A stretch of DNA of 23,976 nt from DATDRS01 sp035291605 (GCA_035291605.1 DATDRS010000458.1:1-23976); one strand, 5' to 3'; numbered from the stretch's first letter, positions 7,258 through 14,196 are shown. Notes: generated by a model not told the origin, from the sequence alone. Made by a program: numbers and translations.

Positions 7258-7321
7258 AGCCACCCGCCGCAACCGGTTGGCGATTGACACCCTGCGCTGC
7301 CCTGGCGCGGGGTGTTTTTTA
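7258..7321 (+). ncRNA. Candidate small antisense RNA upstream of the integrase
   Basis: A promoter-like element ends at 7251 and a strong plus-strand terminator ends at 7320, leaving a transcript of about 64 nt with no good reading frame. Both neighbouring genes are on the minus strand, so the RNA would be antisense to the leader of an excisionase-integrase transcript. An RNA that controls integrase expression is an inference. Confidence 0.5.
7287..7320 (+). terminator. Strong plus-strand Rho-independent terminator
   Basis: An 11-bp stem (ACACCCTGCGC 7287-7297 with GCGCGGGGTGT 7305-7315, one G-T pair, 7-nt loop) is followed by TTTTTT. No plus-strand protein gene precedes it, so it most likely ends the short RNA starting near 7258. 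Confidence 0.85.
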
Positions 7322-7353
7322 TTGCATTGATGATAGCAGAAATTCCAGGCGGG

Positions 7354-7809
7354 TCAACTTTCAATGATCTGCTTTTTTGCAATTTGCCAGGCGCGCCGAC
7401 CGCGTTTGTGGAAAAATGGATTGCGAAGCCATGCGAGGAAGCGAGCTTGCGCCATGCGCCAGTCGCGGCCCTGGCGCTGCGCGTCGGCGATGTTGCCGAG
7501 CGCGCAGGCGCGGCGGATAGACGGCGCGCTCGTCGCGTGTCCGAGCTCGGCGGCGAGCACGACGGCCTCGGGGATCGTGATCCACTTGCGGCCCAGGCGC
7601 TCGTCCACGTCGCTGATCTCGCCATCGTGCCGGCCGCCGTCGAGCAGGCGAGTGAGCTTCGCGGCGATGCGCTTTAGGTCGGCGCGGCTGCCGAGGATCA
7701 TCACCTGCCCGTCAGCGGGATCGGCGGGATCGGCGGCGGCTAATGCGTAGAGCGGCTCAGAGTGAGAGCCGTCTATGATGGGGTGGAGGGTGATCTTGAG
7801 TGCGGTCAT
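7354..7809 (-). CDS. Excisionase-like HTH protein
   Basis: 151 residues. The C-terminal half (about 75-140) reads as a MerR/excisionase-type helix-turn-helix: KWITIPEAVVLAAELG, then SAPSIRRACALGNIADAQ and GRDWRMAQARFLAWL, the usual pattern of a small DNA-binding module (helix, second helix, wing with conserved GR-W). The N-terminal half (MTALKITLHPIIDG) is not recognised. An AGGA site precedes the ATG. The gene lies directly upstream of the integrase, separated by a terminator and a candidate antisense RNA, so a recombination-directionality factor is the best reading. A transcriptional regulator is the alternative. Confidence 0.75.
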   Translation of the reverse strand: MTALKITLHPIIDGSHSEPLYALAAADPADPADGQVMILGSRADLKRIAAKLTRLLDGGRHDGEISDVDERLGRKWITIPEAVVLAAELGHATSAPSIRRACALGNIADAQRQGRDWRMAQARFLAWLRNPFFHKRGRRAWQIAKKQIIES

Positions 7810-7887
7810 GGTTTTTTTCCTGAAAGGATATGCCCCGGCGCGATGGCCGGGGCGGGTGGGGCGATATGCGGTTGTGGGGTGGCTCGT

Positions 7888-8076
7888 TCACGAGATGCGC
7901 TTGTCTCCGACGAACCAGGCCCATTCGTTGAAGCGGTGGTCGAAGCACCATTCTGCCTCTGCCACCTCGACCCCGCGCGCCGTCGGCGCGGAGTGCGTCT
8001 CGATGTAGGCTTCGGCCTCGGCCTGCGTCATTGGATCGCTGGCCCATCCGTTGAAGTAGTCAACTACCTTATACAT
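7888..8076 (-). CDS. Small hypothetical protein behind a consensus promoter
   Basis: 62 residues from the ATG at 8076 (MYKVVDYFNGWASDPMTQAE), with GGAGAA 7 nt upstream. The frame extends to 8151, but that would place the start inside the promoter. The protein is acidic and Trp-rich near its end (EAEWCFDHRFNEWAWFVGDK). No family is recognised. It is the first gene after a perfect sigma-70-type promoter, so it is probably strongly expressed when derepressed, together with the excisionase-like gene. Confidence 0.72.
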   Translation of the reverse strand: MYKVVDYFNGWASDPMTQAEAEAYIETHSAPTARGVEVAEAEWCFDHRFNEWAWFVGDKRIS

Positions 8077-8122
8077 GGTGTTCTCCAGTGTGTGAGTGTT
8101 TCGGCTGCGCTTCATTGTTGGT

Positions 8123-8151
8123 ATTATAAGCGTATACGCTATATTTGTCAA
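8123..8151 (-). promoter_or_regulatory. Perfect consensus promoter with palindromic operator in the spacer
   Basis: On the minus strand: TTGACA (8151-8146), a 17-nt spacer, TATAAT (8128-8123). Both boxes and the spacing are ideal. The spacer contains a perfect 12-bp palindrome AGCGTATACGCT (8129-8140) directly abutting the -10 box, the typical place for a repressor site. It drives the 62-aa gene and probably the excisionase-like gene. Confidence 0.92.
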
Positions 8152-8166
8152 GATAGCAGTTTTGTT

Positions 8167-8553
8167 CTACTTTTGGCGGATGGTCGCCGCCAGCGCCTCG
8201 ACCGCGGTAGCCATGCGCCGCGTGCTGGCGTCAATGCGACCGAGTACGTCTTTCAACTCGTGCAGATCGGCGAGCATGATGGCGATTGCGAGCGCCGCCT
8301 GCCGCGTGTTGTGTTCGGTGTCGAGCTGCACGTTGATGCTCTCGCCACTCGCCAGCATGAGCAGGCCAATCGGGAGCGCCGCCGCGCCGCCAATCCCGAC
8401 CAATAGTTTTGTGATGAATTCAAAATCCGCCATCACTGAGACGACCACAGCCACCGGCCCGACGATTGCCGCCAGACTGCCGATGAACGTCAGCGCCTCG
8501 GCAATTGCGCGCAGCGTGCCATAGCGTTTTTCAATCGGCTTTTCGTCCATCAT
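8167..8553 (-). CDS. Two-span membrane protein in the repressor operon
   Basis: 128 residues. After a short charged N-terminus (MMDEKPIEKRYGT) come two hydrophobic segments (about 17-42, FIGSLAAIVGPVAVVVSVM; about 48-68, LLVGIGGAAALPIGLLML). A C-terminal helical region follows, with heptad-like spacing (ALAIAIMLADLHELKDVLGRI...). The start overlaps the repressor stop (ATGA), so it is co-expressed with the repressor in the integrated state. Small membrane proteins made with a phage repressor often give superinfection exclusion; that is an inference here. Confidence 0.82.
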   Translation of the reverse strand: MMDEKPIEKRYGTLRAIAEALTFIGSLAAIVGPVAVVVSVMADFEFITKLLVGIGGAAALPIGLLMLASGESINVQLDTEHNTRQAALAIAIMLADLHELKDVLGRIDASTRRMATAVEALAATIRQK

Positions 8554-8894
8554 TCCTCCCCGTTGCCCTCACGCTTTTTCGCGCGCTCGATGACCTTCTT
8601 GATCGCCGTCCGCTCCTCGTCTTTTAGCTTGTGCCAATGAGCTTCAACCTGATATAGCCCCTCATCCGGCCGGGGAAATCCCAACACATCGTAGACCTCC
8701 AACCCCAACCTAAGCGAGAGGATATAGGCGTTGCCGTGAGATGGCCGCCGTTTCCCATTCAGCCATTGGTTCACGGTCATATTCTCAAAGCCCAACCACT
8801 CGGCAAACTGACCTGCCGTCCTCCGTCCTCCCTGCCGCTTTTGCCAATCAAGGAATTTGTTTTCAAGCCAAGAAGCGAATTTTGTCGTTTCCAT
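8550..8894 (-). CDS. XRE-family repressor (CI-like)
   Basis: 114 residues from the ATG at 8894 (METTKFASWLENKFLDWQ); a GTG two codons upstream is also possible. Residues about 25-75 form an HTH of the XRE/lambda-repressor type (RTAGQFAEWLGFENMTVNQW, then NGKRRP). The tail is charged and helical, and no S24 self-cleavage domain is present. It faces the plus-strand early gene across a 77-bp AT-rich region, the usual arrangement of a lysogeny switch. A TAAAAT -10 box lies 6 bp upstream of the ATG, so the mRNA is probably leaderless, like lambda cI from PRM. Confidence 0.88.
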   Translation of the reverse strand: METTKFASWLENKFLDWQKRQGGRRTAGQFAEWLGFENMTVNQWLNGKRRPSHGNAYILSLRLGLEVYDVLGFPRPDEGLYQVEAHWHKLKDEERTAIKKVIERAKKREGNGEE

Positions 8895-8971
8895 GTCCAC
8901 ATTTTACGGTATGTAGAGCGTTAGTAAAACTGACTATTGACTTTTTACAAACATCGTTTATTATCCAATCC
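8895..8971. promoter_or_regulatory. Divergent switch region (two promoters, operator-like repeats)
   Basis: The most AT-rich short stretch noticed in the window. Plus strand: TTGACT (8937-8942), 16-nt spacer, TATTAT (8959-8964), predicted start near 8971, one base before the ATG at 8972. Minus strand: TTTACT, 16-nt spacer, TAAAAT (8906-8901), predicted start near 8894, the repressor ATG. TTTTAC occurs at 8902-8907 and 8943-8948 and its complement GTAAAA at 8924-8929, giving three candidate operator half-sites spaced about 20 bp apart. Confidence 0.78.
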
Positions 8972-9289
8972 ATGATTACTTCTCGTTCACTGAACCAATC
9001 GCAACTGATCATCAAAGCCCGGAGTGATCATGGCGCTACGCTTGAGCAGCTCGGGGAATTGTTTGACTGCACAAAGCAGCGCATTCAGCAAGTCGAGAAG
9101 GGCGTCCACGATCTTCCCATTGAGCGCATCGAAATCCTAGCAAGCAATAAACACGCGCCGGAGTGGGCGCGCAACCTCGCCTTCCAACTCTGGATGCTGT
9201 GCCTGATAGACGATTACGCAGAGATGTTCGCGCAGTTGGAAACCCTCGGGCGGATCGTATTCCCCAACAATGGAGCGAAGCGCACATGA
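8972..9289 (+). CDS. HTH regulator (sigma region 4-like), first early gene
   Basis: 105 residues (MITSRSLNQSQLIIKARSDH...). The segment GATLEQLGELFDCTKQRIQQ followed by VEKG closely resembles the sigma-70 region 4 helix-turn-helix pattern. The C-terminal part is helical and hydrophobic (NLAFQLWMLCLIDDYAEMFAQL). The frame is open far upstream, but the ATG at 8972 fits the promoter and the divergent layout. It could be a Cro-like repressor or an early activator opposing the XRE repressor. It overlaps the next gene by 4 bp (ATGA). Confidence 0.82.
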   Translation: MITSRSLNQSQLIIKARSDHGATLEQLGELFDCTKQRIQQVEKGVHDLPIERIEILASNKHAPEWARNLAFQLWMLCLIDDYAEMFAQLETLGRIVFPNNGAKRT

Positions 9290-9666
9290 CCCCTCTCGTC
9301 ATCTCCCCCATGCACGACGACCAGAGCGACGGCTGGAAGCATATTGACGGCGGCGGCTTCTATGCCCAGGCCAAAATATACCTCACGCCGAGCAAGCATG
9401 GCCTCCTCGGCGGGCGCATCTCCAAGCTCACCATCTGGCGCTCGGAAGACGACCCAACATCCCCCAACGAAATTTTCAACTACGACCGCGGTTTCGACTT
9501 CGGCTACTGGCTGATTGACGGTTGGCCGCTGGCGCTGTTCATCCGCCAGCTCGTCGAGCAGGTGGACGGGCCGCGGCGCGGGTGGTGGCTGGGTTTTCTG
9601 TGGGGCTACGTGGTGGGCCGCGTGAAGGCGGTGTTCCGCTTTTCGTGGCAGGCGCGCCGTGATTGA
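9286..9666 (+). CDS. Hypothetical protein
   Basis: 126 residues (MTPLVISPMHDDQSDGWKHI...). The start overlaps the preceding stop (ATGA). Aromatic-rich and probably beta-rich in the first 80 residues. It ends in a hydrophobic Gly/Trp stretch (RRGWWLGFLWGYVVGRV) and a basic tail (KAVFRFSWQARRD), which may associate with the membrane. No family is recognised; its place in the early operon is the only context. Confidence 0.75.
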   Translation: MTPLVISPMHDDQSDGWKHIDGGGFYAQAKIYLTPSKHGLLGGRISKLTIWRSEDDPTSPNEIFNYDRGFDFGYWLIDGWPLALFIRQLVEQVDGPRRGWWLGFLWGYVVGRVKAVFRFSWQARRD

Positions 9667-9760
9667 CCAGGCAACACTCAACGTGATCATGGTCTGGATC
9701 GCCATGCTCATCGTCGCTTGTGCGATCTACCTGATGATCGCGGACCCGAGCAAACAATAA
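9659..9760 (+). CDS. 33-aa single-span membrane peptide
   Basis: GTG at 9659 overlaps the stop of the previous gene (GTGATTGA) and the frame runs to TAA at 9758-9760. The peptide starts with formyl-Met, then IDQATLNVIM, then VWIAMLIVACAIYLMIA and a DPSKQ end: one clear membrane span and short polar ends. It is easily missed because of its length and GTG start. Function unknown; overlap with the upstream gene supports real translation. Confidence 0.6.
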   Translation: MIDQATLNVIMVWIAMLIVACAIYLMIADPSKQ

Positions 9761-9762
9761 CA

Positions 9763-9845
9763 CGCGCGGTGGTGGTCGTCTCCGTTGAGCTGCGCGCCCG
9801 GAGCGCCGCCTGGAATTCGCCGGTTCAAATCCGGCCCGCGCACCA
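9763..9845 (+). ncRNA. tRNA-like element / degenerate tRNA
   Basis: The 3' end has a perfect tRNA T-arm (GCCGG TTCAAAT CCGGC, 9819-9835) followed by CCGCGCACCA, which pairs with GCGCGG at 9764-9769 (6 bp) and ends in an encoded CCA. The middle does not fold as a normal D-arm plus anticodon arm. Instead CTCCG (9780-9784) pairs with CGGAG (9799-9803), extended by GGTGGT/GCCGCC pairing, into one long hairpin. I cannot assign an anticodon. It is either a decayed tRNA, possibly an old attachment scar, or a tRNA mimic. Confidence 0.5.
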
Positions 9846-9970
9846 ACAAGGCATAGCCTTGTATTAGCCAGCAGTTCATGTGTCCGAAGTGCTGGTGCGA
9901 CGGGTGCGAACGTGCCTGGCCCGCGCGAATGTTGCGGCGCTATTTGGTCTGGCCTGTGAAAGCTAGCTGG

Positions 9971-10002
9971 GTTCGGCGTGGGGCACAGCACGCCGAACTT
10001 TT
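9971..10002 (+). terminator. Rho-independent terminator
   Basis: A perfect 10-bp stem (GTTCGGCGTG 9971-9980 / CACGCCGAAC 9989-9998, 8-nt loop) is followed by TTTT. It ends the early operon and/or the structured RNA that starts near 9763. The gap 9761-10027 also holds a 7-bp hairpin (ACAAGGC/GCCTTGT) just after the tRNA-like end and a CCAGCA/TGCTGG pairing, so the whole gap looks like a structured non-coding RNA locus. Confidence 0.85.
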
Positions 10003-10027
10003 CAACCGGTTGCGGAGGGAAAACATC

Positions 10028-11050
10028 ATGCCAACCAACGTAGATCAACTTGTCGAGCAGTACATCACCACGCACGCGAATGCAGAGGCTAAACGGCAGG
10101 CGCAGACCCAGGCCGAATTAGACGCTGCCGAAAGAGAATTCTTAGAGTTGTGCCGCGTCTGGATCGGCGACTTATGGGACGTGCTGCAACCGGGGACAAT
10201 CAAAGTCTCCACCGATAACAGCTATGGCCCGCGCTTCTTTCTTCCGGTCACGTTCGAGGGGGTTGAAGGCGAGCTCTTCTTTGCCATCTCCGGCTTCTTT
10301 GATCGCGCGAACCTGAAATTCAAAGGCGTGAAAAAGATCGAGCTCAAACAGGAGCATGATAAAGCCGTGCCGATCTCCGACGAGGAATGGGGCCGCGTGT
10401 TCGCCGAAGTGCGCGCGCGCATCGTCGAAGATCAGGCAGCTGCCGAGCGCAAGGCAGCTGCCGAGCGCGAGCAGGACATTCGAGGATACCAAAACAACAT
10501 CAGCTACTCCAGCACGATAGCCGATGCCAATCAGTACGCCGACGAAGCGGAGGCCAAATACCCAGGCGTCGCCTGGCGAGCGCTCGTCGAAAAGCGCCTG
10601 GCAGAATTCATCCAGGCCGAAAACGAAGTTCGGCGCGAAACGGAAGAGCGTGAACAGGAAGAGCATGAACACGCCGAGCACCATCGCGCCATGCAGGAAC
10701 GCGCCGCGCTGGTGTGGTTTCCGTTCACTATCTGGAAAATCTCGTTCGTCGCGCGCACACCGGAGATCGAGGATGGCGAAGAGCCGTTCTACGTTGACAA
10801 CGCCTACTGTTTGGAACCGGAGCCAGATGCCGAGGGTTGGTGGAAGACCGTCTATCGCGGCGTGGTGAGGTTCAGCAAGTTCCCCAACACGCTCCGCCTT
10901 GACCAGATCGAAATCACCGACCCGGAGATGGGGGAGGCCAAACACGTCTGCGATGGTGAGTGGAACTACGGCGTGCAGGTGCGCATCCCTCCGCCCGGCG
11001 CGCTGCGCATCGAAGATACGAACGTGCCCATAGCGCTCCTGGAGGCCTGA
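10028..11050 (+). CDS. Large hypothetical coiled-coil protein
   Basis: 340 residues from the ATG at 10028, preceded by GGAGGG. The open frame reaches 9878 with a Cys-rich extension (MCPKCWCDGCE), but that would run through the terminator hairpin and lacks a ribosome site. Residues about 10-45 and 120-225 are strongly charged and helical (AAERKAAAEREQD, EVRRETEEREQEEHEHAEHH), probably coiled coil. The flanking parts are beta-rich and hydrophobic/aromatic. No family is recognised. It is the first gene of the replication block, so a replication accessory or scaffold role is possible but unproven. Confidence 0.8.
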   Translation: MPTNVDQLVEQYITTHANAEAKRQAQTQAELDAAEREFLELCRVWIGDLWDVLQPGTIKVSTDNSYGPRFFLPVTFEGVEGELFFAISGFFDRANLKFKGVKKIELKQEHDKAVPISDEEWGRVFAEVRARIVEDQAAAERKAAAEREQDIRGYQNNISYSSTIADANQYADEAEAKYPGVAWRALVEKRLAEFIQAENEVRRETEEREQEEHEHAEHHRAMQERAALVWFPFTIWKISFVARTPEIEDGEEPFYVDNAYCLEPEPDAEGWWKTVYRGVVRFSKFPNTLRLDQIEITDPEMGEAKHVCDGEWNYGVQVRIPPPGALRIEDTNVPIALLEA

Positions 11051-11051
11051 C

Positions 11052-11432
11052 GTGACCATCTGTGCCCTCCCCGGCTGCAACATCCCTGTTCCCGAAAACG
11101 GCAGCGGCCGGCCGCGCGATTACTGCTGCGACGCGCACCGGCAGATCGCCTTTCGCTTCGTCCGCTCGTATTGCAGGCGCAGCGGCCTCGTGTCGCTGCT
11201 CGCAAATATGTTGATGGCCGCGGCCGCGTGGCAATCTCTGAACTGCCGATACGATTACGACCAGTGGCTCAATTTCCGTGCGGCGATGAACGCCATCGCC
11301 GCGCATCCCCTCGTGGGTTCGCGGCTCCCGACTGGATCGGGAGCCGCTGTTCCCTCCTCGCAACCCCTGCCCGGCGCTGCCCACACTCCCTCCCCTGAAA
11401 GCGCCGGGCAGGGTGGGGAGGTTGATCGTTGA
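11052..11432 (+). CDS. Small zinc-binding protein
   Basis: 126 residues, GTG start one base after the previous stop. The N-terminus has a zinc-binding pattern CALPGC...RPRDYCCDAHRQIAFR (Cys-x4-Cys, about 18 residues, Cys-Cys-x2-His), like the short treble-clef/FCS-type fingers found in many phage and plasmid proteins. A helical middle and a low-complexity Pro/Ser/Gly tail follow. The stop overlaps the TTG start of the primase-helicase gene, so the two are translationally coupled and it may assist that protein on DNA. Exact function unknown. Confidence 0.75.
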   Translation: MTICALPGCNIPVPENGSGRPRDYCCDAHRQIAFRFVRSYCRRSGLVSLLANMLMAAAAWQSLNCRYDYDQWLNFRAAMNAIAAHPLVGSRLPTGSGAAVPSSQPLPGAAHTPSPESAGQGGEVDR

Positions 11433-13804
11433 ACCCCCTCTCCGATTATCACCTCACCGCGCTCCACGCCTCCGCGATTTCGGATGACGTGATCCGCGAG
11501 CGCGGCTACCGATCAGTCACGCAGTCCGCCGAGCTGCGCAAGCTCGGTTTCAGCCCGGATCAATCCAAACAGGTCCCCGGCCTGCTGCTCCCGCTGCACA
11601 GCACGGATGGGCAGTCGCCGATCTACATCTACCGGCCCGATAATCCGCGCGTGTTCGAGGACAAACGGCACCGCGACGAAAACGGCCAGCACCCGAACAA
11701 GATCATCAAATACGAAATGCCGAAGGGCGCGCGGATGCGCCTCGATTGCCCGCCGCGCTGCAAGCCCATGCTCGGCGATCCCAAAATCCCGCTCTGGATC
11801 ACCGAGGGCCAGAAGAAAGCCGATGCGCTGGCGAGTGCCGGCCTGTGCAGCATCGCCATGCTCGGCGTGTGGAATTTCGTCGGGACGAATGAGCACGGCG
11901 GCAAGGTCTGGTTATCCGACTGGACTGACATCGCGCTCAACGGGCGCTCCGTCCGCATTGTGTTTGACAGCGACGTGATGGTCAAGCCGGACGTGCGCGC
12001 GGCGCTCGACGTGCTGACCAAGCGGCTGCAATCGAAGGAGGCAAAGGTTGATGCGGTATACCTGCCCTCCGGGCCGAACGGCAAGATCGGCGTGGATGAT
12101 TTTCTGGCCGAGGGGCACAGCCTCGACGAGCTCAACGCGCTGGTCGAAGCGCCACGCCCGGCCCCGCAGGCCGCACCCGATTCGTTCACGCTGCTCGACG
12201 ACGCGCCCCCGACCATCTCGCGCCCGCTCGCGCTGATCGCCGGGCGGGCCTACGCCGCGACGTGGATTTATGGAGAGCGGAGGCGCACAGAATTCAAGGA
12301 CAAAAAAAACGGCGAGGTGCTGCGGATCGCTCCGCAAGTCACCTCGGAGCGGCGGCGCTTCATCCTGCGCGACGACGGCGCGCTCTTCGGCGACGACGAG
12401 ATTCAGGCGCGCGACGTGCTGCCGCTCTCGAAGCTCGGGGTGACCCTGCACCTGCCGGACATGCCGCCTCCCGAAAAATTGTGGTCGAAGCGCGGCATCA
12501 GCGCCTACATGACCGGCTACCGTCCCGATCCCGCCGACGTGTTCAAGCGCGTCAAGGAAGTCGTCAGCCGGTTCATGGACTTCGATCTCTCGCTCGCCGA
12601 CCAGGACCAGATGGCGGCGCTGATTGCGTGCTACGTGCTCCACACCTGGCTGCTGGATGCGTTCGGGAGCGCGGGGTTCCTGTGGGTCAACGGCGAGCGG
12701 GGGACGGGCAAATCCACGCTCATGCTCGTCATCTGCGAGCTGGCGCATTTGGGGCAGGCGCTCAGCCCGAGCGGAAGCTTCGCCGCGCTGCGCGACATCG
12801 CCGACTACGGCGCGTGTATGGGCCTCGACGACGCGGAGAGCTGGACCAACCCGGAGAAAACAAACCCGGACATCCGCGCCATCGTGTTATCAGGCAACCG
12901 GCGCGGCGTGTTCGTGCCGGTGAAGGAAGCGCTGCCGAACGGGAACTGGCAAACGCGCCGGGTCAATTGCTTCTGCCCGCGCGTGTTCACGGCCATCCAA
13001 AAACCGGACGACACGCTTTCGAGCCGCTGCATCGTCATCCCCCTCACGAAGAGCGACGACACGCGCAAGGCGAACGCGGATCCGTTGGAGCACACTCTGT
13101 GGCCGCACGACCGGCAGAAGTTGATGGACGACCTGTGGGCGCTCGCGCTCGCGCGCCTGAGCGAAATGCCAACGCACGATCTATGGGTCAGTCAAAACTC
13201 GCAGATCGTCGGGCGCGACCTCCAGCCCTGGCGCGGGCTGCTGGCTGTGGCGGCCTGGCTCGATGCGGCCGGCGTCGCCGGTCTGTGGGCGCAGATGTCG
13301 GACATCGCGTTCAACCGCTACCAATCCGAACGGCAGGAGCTGGAGGTCGCCGATCTCAACCGCCTGGTTGCGCGTGCCATCCGAGAGATCGCGGCCTCAC
13401 AGCCCGAACGAAATCAATGGTCATTTTCTTCATCCACCATCGCGGAAACTATCAAGCGCATGATCGAGGACGAGGAGATTGATTTTGGAACTGACCGACT
13501 TGGAGCGAGGAGCATTGGAAGGAAAATCGGCAAGCTGCGCTTGAAGAAAGACCCGACCGCACGCCCCCGACAATGGTTGATCTCCAAGCGCGTTTTGGAC
13601 AGGGTTTTGAGCGCAAATCGCCTCCCAAGTCTGTTGCAACAAGAAACCCTCCCGGCCTCTCTAAGTAATGGTGTTGATGGTGTTGATGGTGTTGATGGTG
13701 TCAACAACGCCATTTCCTCCAACAACACCATTATTCCAGATGGGTCTGAAAGCGAAAAAACAGCAATTTCTGAACCTGAGGCGCTGAAAGAGGGCTACCT
13801 GTGA
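11429..13804 (+). CDS. Primase-helicase replication protein (TOPRIM/DUF3854-like plus AAA+)
   Basis: 791 residues from TTG 11429 (GGGGAGG upstream, overlapping the previous stop). Residues about 1-230 look like a DUF3854/TOPRIM domain: the acidic LWITEGQKKADAL motif (Glu near 126), the VRIVFDSD motif (near 177-182) and KIGVDDFLA. A middle domain (about 265-370) follows. Next is a P-loop ATPase with Walker A GERGTGKST (about 421-429), Walker B-like ACMGLDDAE (about 463-470), and TLSSRCIVIPL as likely sensor/arginine-finger region (about 529-539), similar to DUF927/DUF3631-type helicases of plasmids and phages. The C-terminus has a winged-helix-like part and a GVDGVDGVDGV repeat. It most likely initiates or primes replication of the circle. 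No Rep-HUH motif is seen. Confidence 0.85.
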   Translation: MNPLSDYHLTALHASAISDDVIRERGYRSVTQSAELRKLGFSPDQSKQVPGLLLPLHSTDGQSPIYIYRPDNPRVFEDKRHRDENGQHPNKIIKYEMPKGARMRLDCPPRCKPMLGDPKIPLWITEGQKKADALASAGLCSIAMLGVWNFVGTNEHGGKVWLSDWTDIALNGRSVRIVFDSDVMVKPDVRAALDVLTKRLQSKEAKVDAVYLPSGPNGKIGVDDFLAEGHSLDELNALVEAPRPAPQAAPDSFTLLDDAPPTISRPLALIAGRAYAATWIYGERRRTEFKDKKNGEVLRIAPQVTSERRRFILRDDGALFGDDEIQARDVLPLSKLGVTLHLPDMPPPEKLWSKRGISAYMTGYRPDPADVFKRVKEVVSRFMDFDLSLADQDQMAALIACYVLHTWLLDAFGSAGFLWVNGERGTGKSTLMLVICELAHLGQALSPSGSFAALRDIADYGACMGLDDAESWTNPEKTNPDIRAIVLSGNRRGVFVPVKEALPNGNWQTRRVNCFCPRVFTAIQKPDDTLSSRCIVIPLTKSDDTRKANADPLEHTLWPHDRQKLMDDLWALALARLSEMPTHDLWVSQNSQIVGRDLQPWRGLLAVAAWLDAAGVAGLWAQMSDIAFNRYQSERQELEVADLNRLVARAIREIAASQPERNQWSFSSSTIAETIKRMIEDEEIDFGTDRLGARSIGRKIGKLRLKKDPTARPRQWLISKRVLDRVLSANRLPSLLQQETLPASLSNGVDGVDGVDGVNNAISSNNTIIPDGSESEKTAISEPEALKEGYL
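13666..13733. repeat. Iteron-like array inside the end of the primase-helicase gene
   Basis: Three exact tandem copies of GGTGTTGAT (13670-13696) plus a fourth degenerate copy (GGTGTCAAC) are bracketed by an 11-bp perfect inverted repeat, TAATGGTGTTG (13666-13676) and CAACACCATTA (13723-13733). Local AT content is raised compared with the flanks. Tandem iterons near a replication gene often form an origin; the array also codes GVD repeats, so a simple coding microsatellite is the alternative. Confidence 0.6.
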
Positions 13805-14196
13805 CCCCGCGAGATGCTATCGGCGAGCTTGAGCGCATGGGGTATGAGTTCACGCTGCTCACCGGCGCGGTCGTGCGCTACAAGTGGTCTGCGGGACGTG
13901 CGAATTCTGAAACTGTGTGGCTTGGCGATGGCTCCGAATGCTTTGGCAACCTCGACGATGCGGACCGGTCCCGCGCGCAGAAACTGCTCGACTACCTCGC
14001 GGCTCACAAGCCGGGCATGATCTCCGTCCTCGAGCGCCGCGACCTGAGCATGCCCGGCGACCTGAGCGCGCCCGGCGACGTGGTGAAAATCGAACTGATC
14101 GGCGAGTATCTCGCAGAGCACGGCTACCGCGTGGTGCGCGCCTCGTGGCCCGAGCGCGAGCCGAGGCCGCTGCTGATCGTCGAGGATCGCGTTTAG
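13801..14196 (+). CDS. Hypothetical protein
   Basis: 131 residues, GTG start overlapping the primase-helicase stop by 4 bp. Mixed alpha/beta (MTPRDAIGELERMGYEFTLL, later VVKIELIGEYLAEHGYRVVR). No signal peptide or membrane span and no known motif. Tight coupling to the replication gene suggests a shared function. Confidence 0.75.
   Translation: MTPRDAIGELERMGYEFTLLTGAVVRYKWSAGRANSETVWLGDGSECFGNLDDADRSRAQKLLDYLAAHKPGMISVLERRDLSMPGDLSAPGDVVKIELIGEYLAEHGYRVVRASWPEREPRPLLIVEDRV

Noticed and set aside
7833..7854. GCCCCGG/CCGGGGC hairpin as a terminator
   Set aside because: A 7-bp stem is present between two minus-strand genes, but neither side has a T-run, so I do not call a terminator.
9878..10027. 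N-terminal extension (MCPKCWCDGCE...) of the coiled-coil protein
   Set aside because: The zinc-knuckle look is tempting, but the extension runs through a 10-bp terminator hairpin and has no ribosome site, while the ATG at 10028 has GGAGGG.
10172..11083. Minus-strand frame of 303 codons
   Set aside because: Shadow of the coiled-coil protein gene; Phe/Leu/Asp pattern is the complement of its Glu/Lys codons.
12262..13482. Long plus-strand frame of 406 codons
   Set aside because: Arg/Ala/Gly-rich shadow of the primase-helicase in another frame, as usual in high-GC coding sequence.
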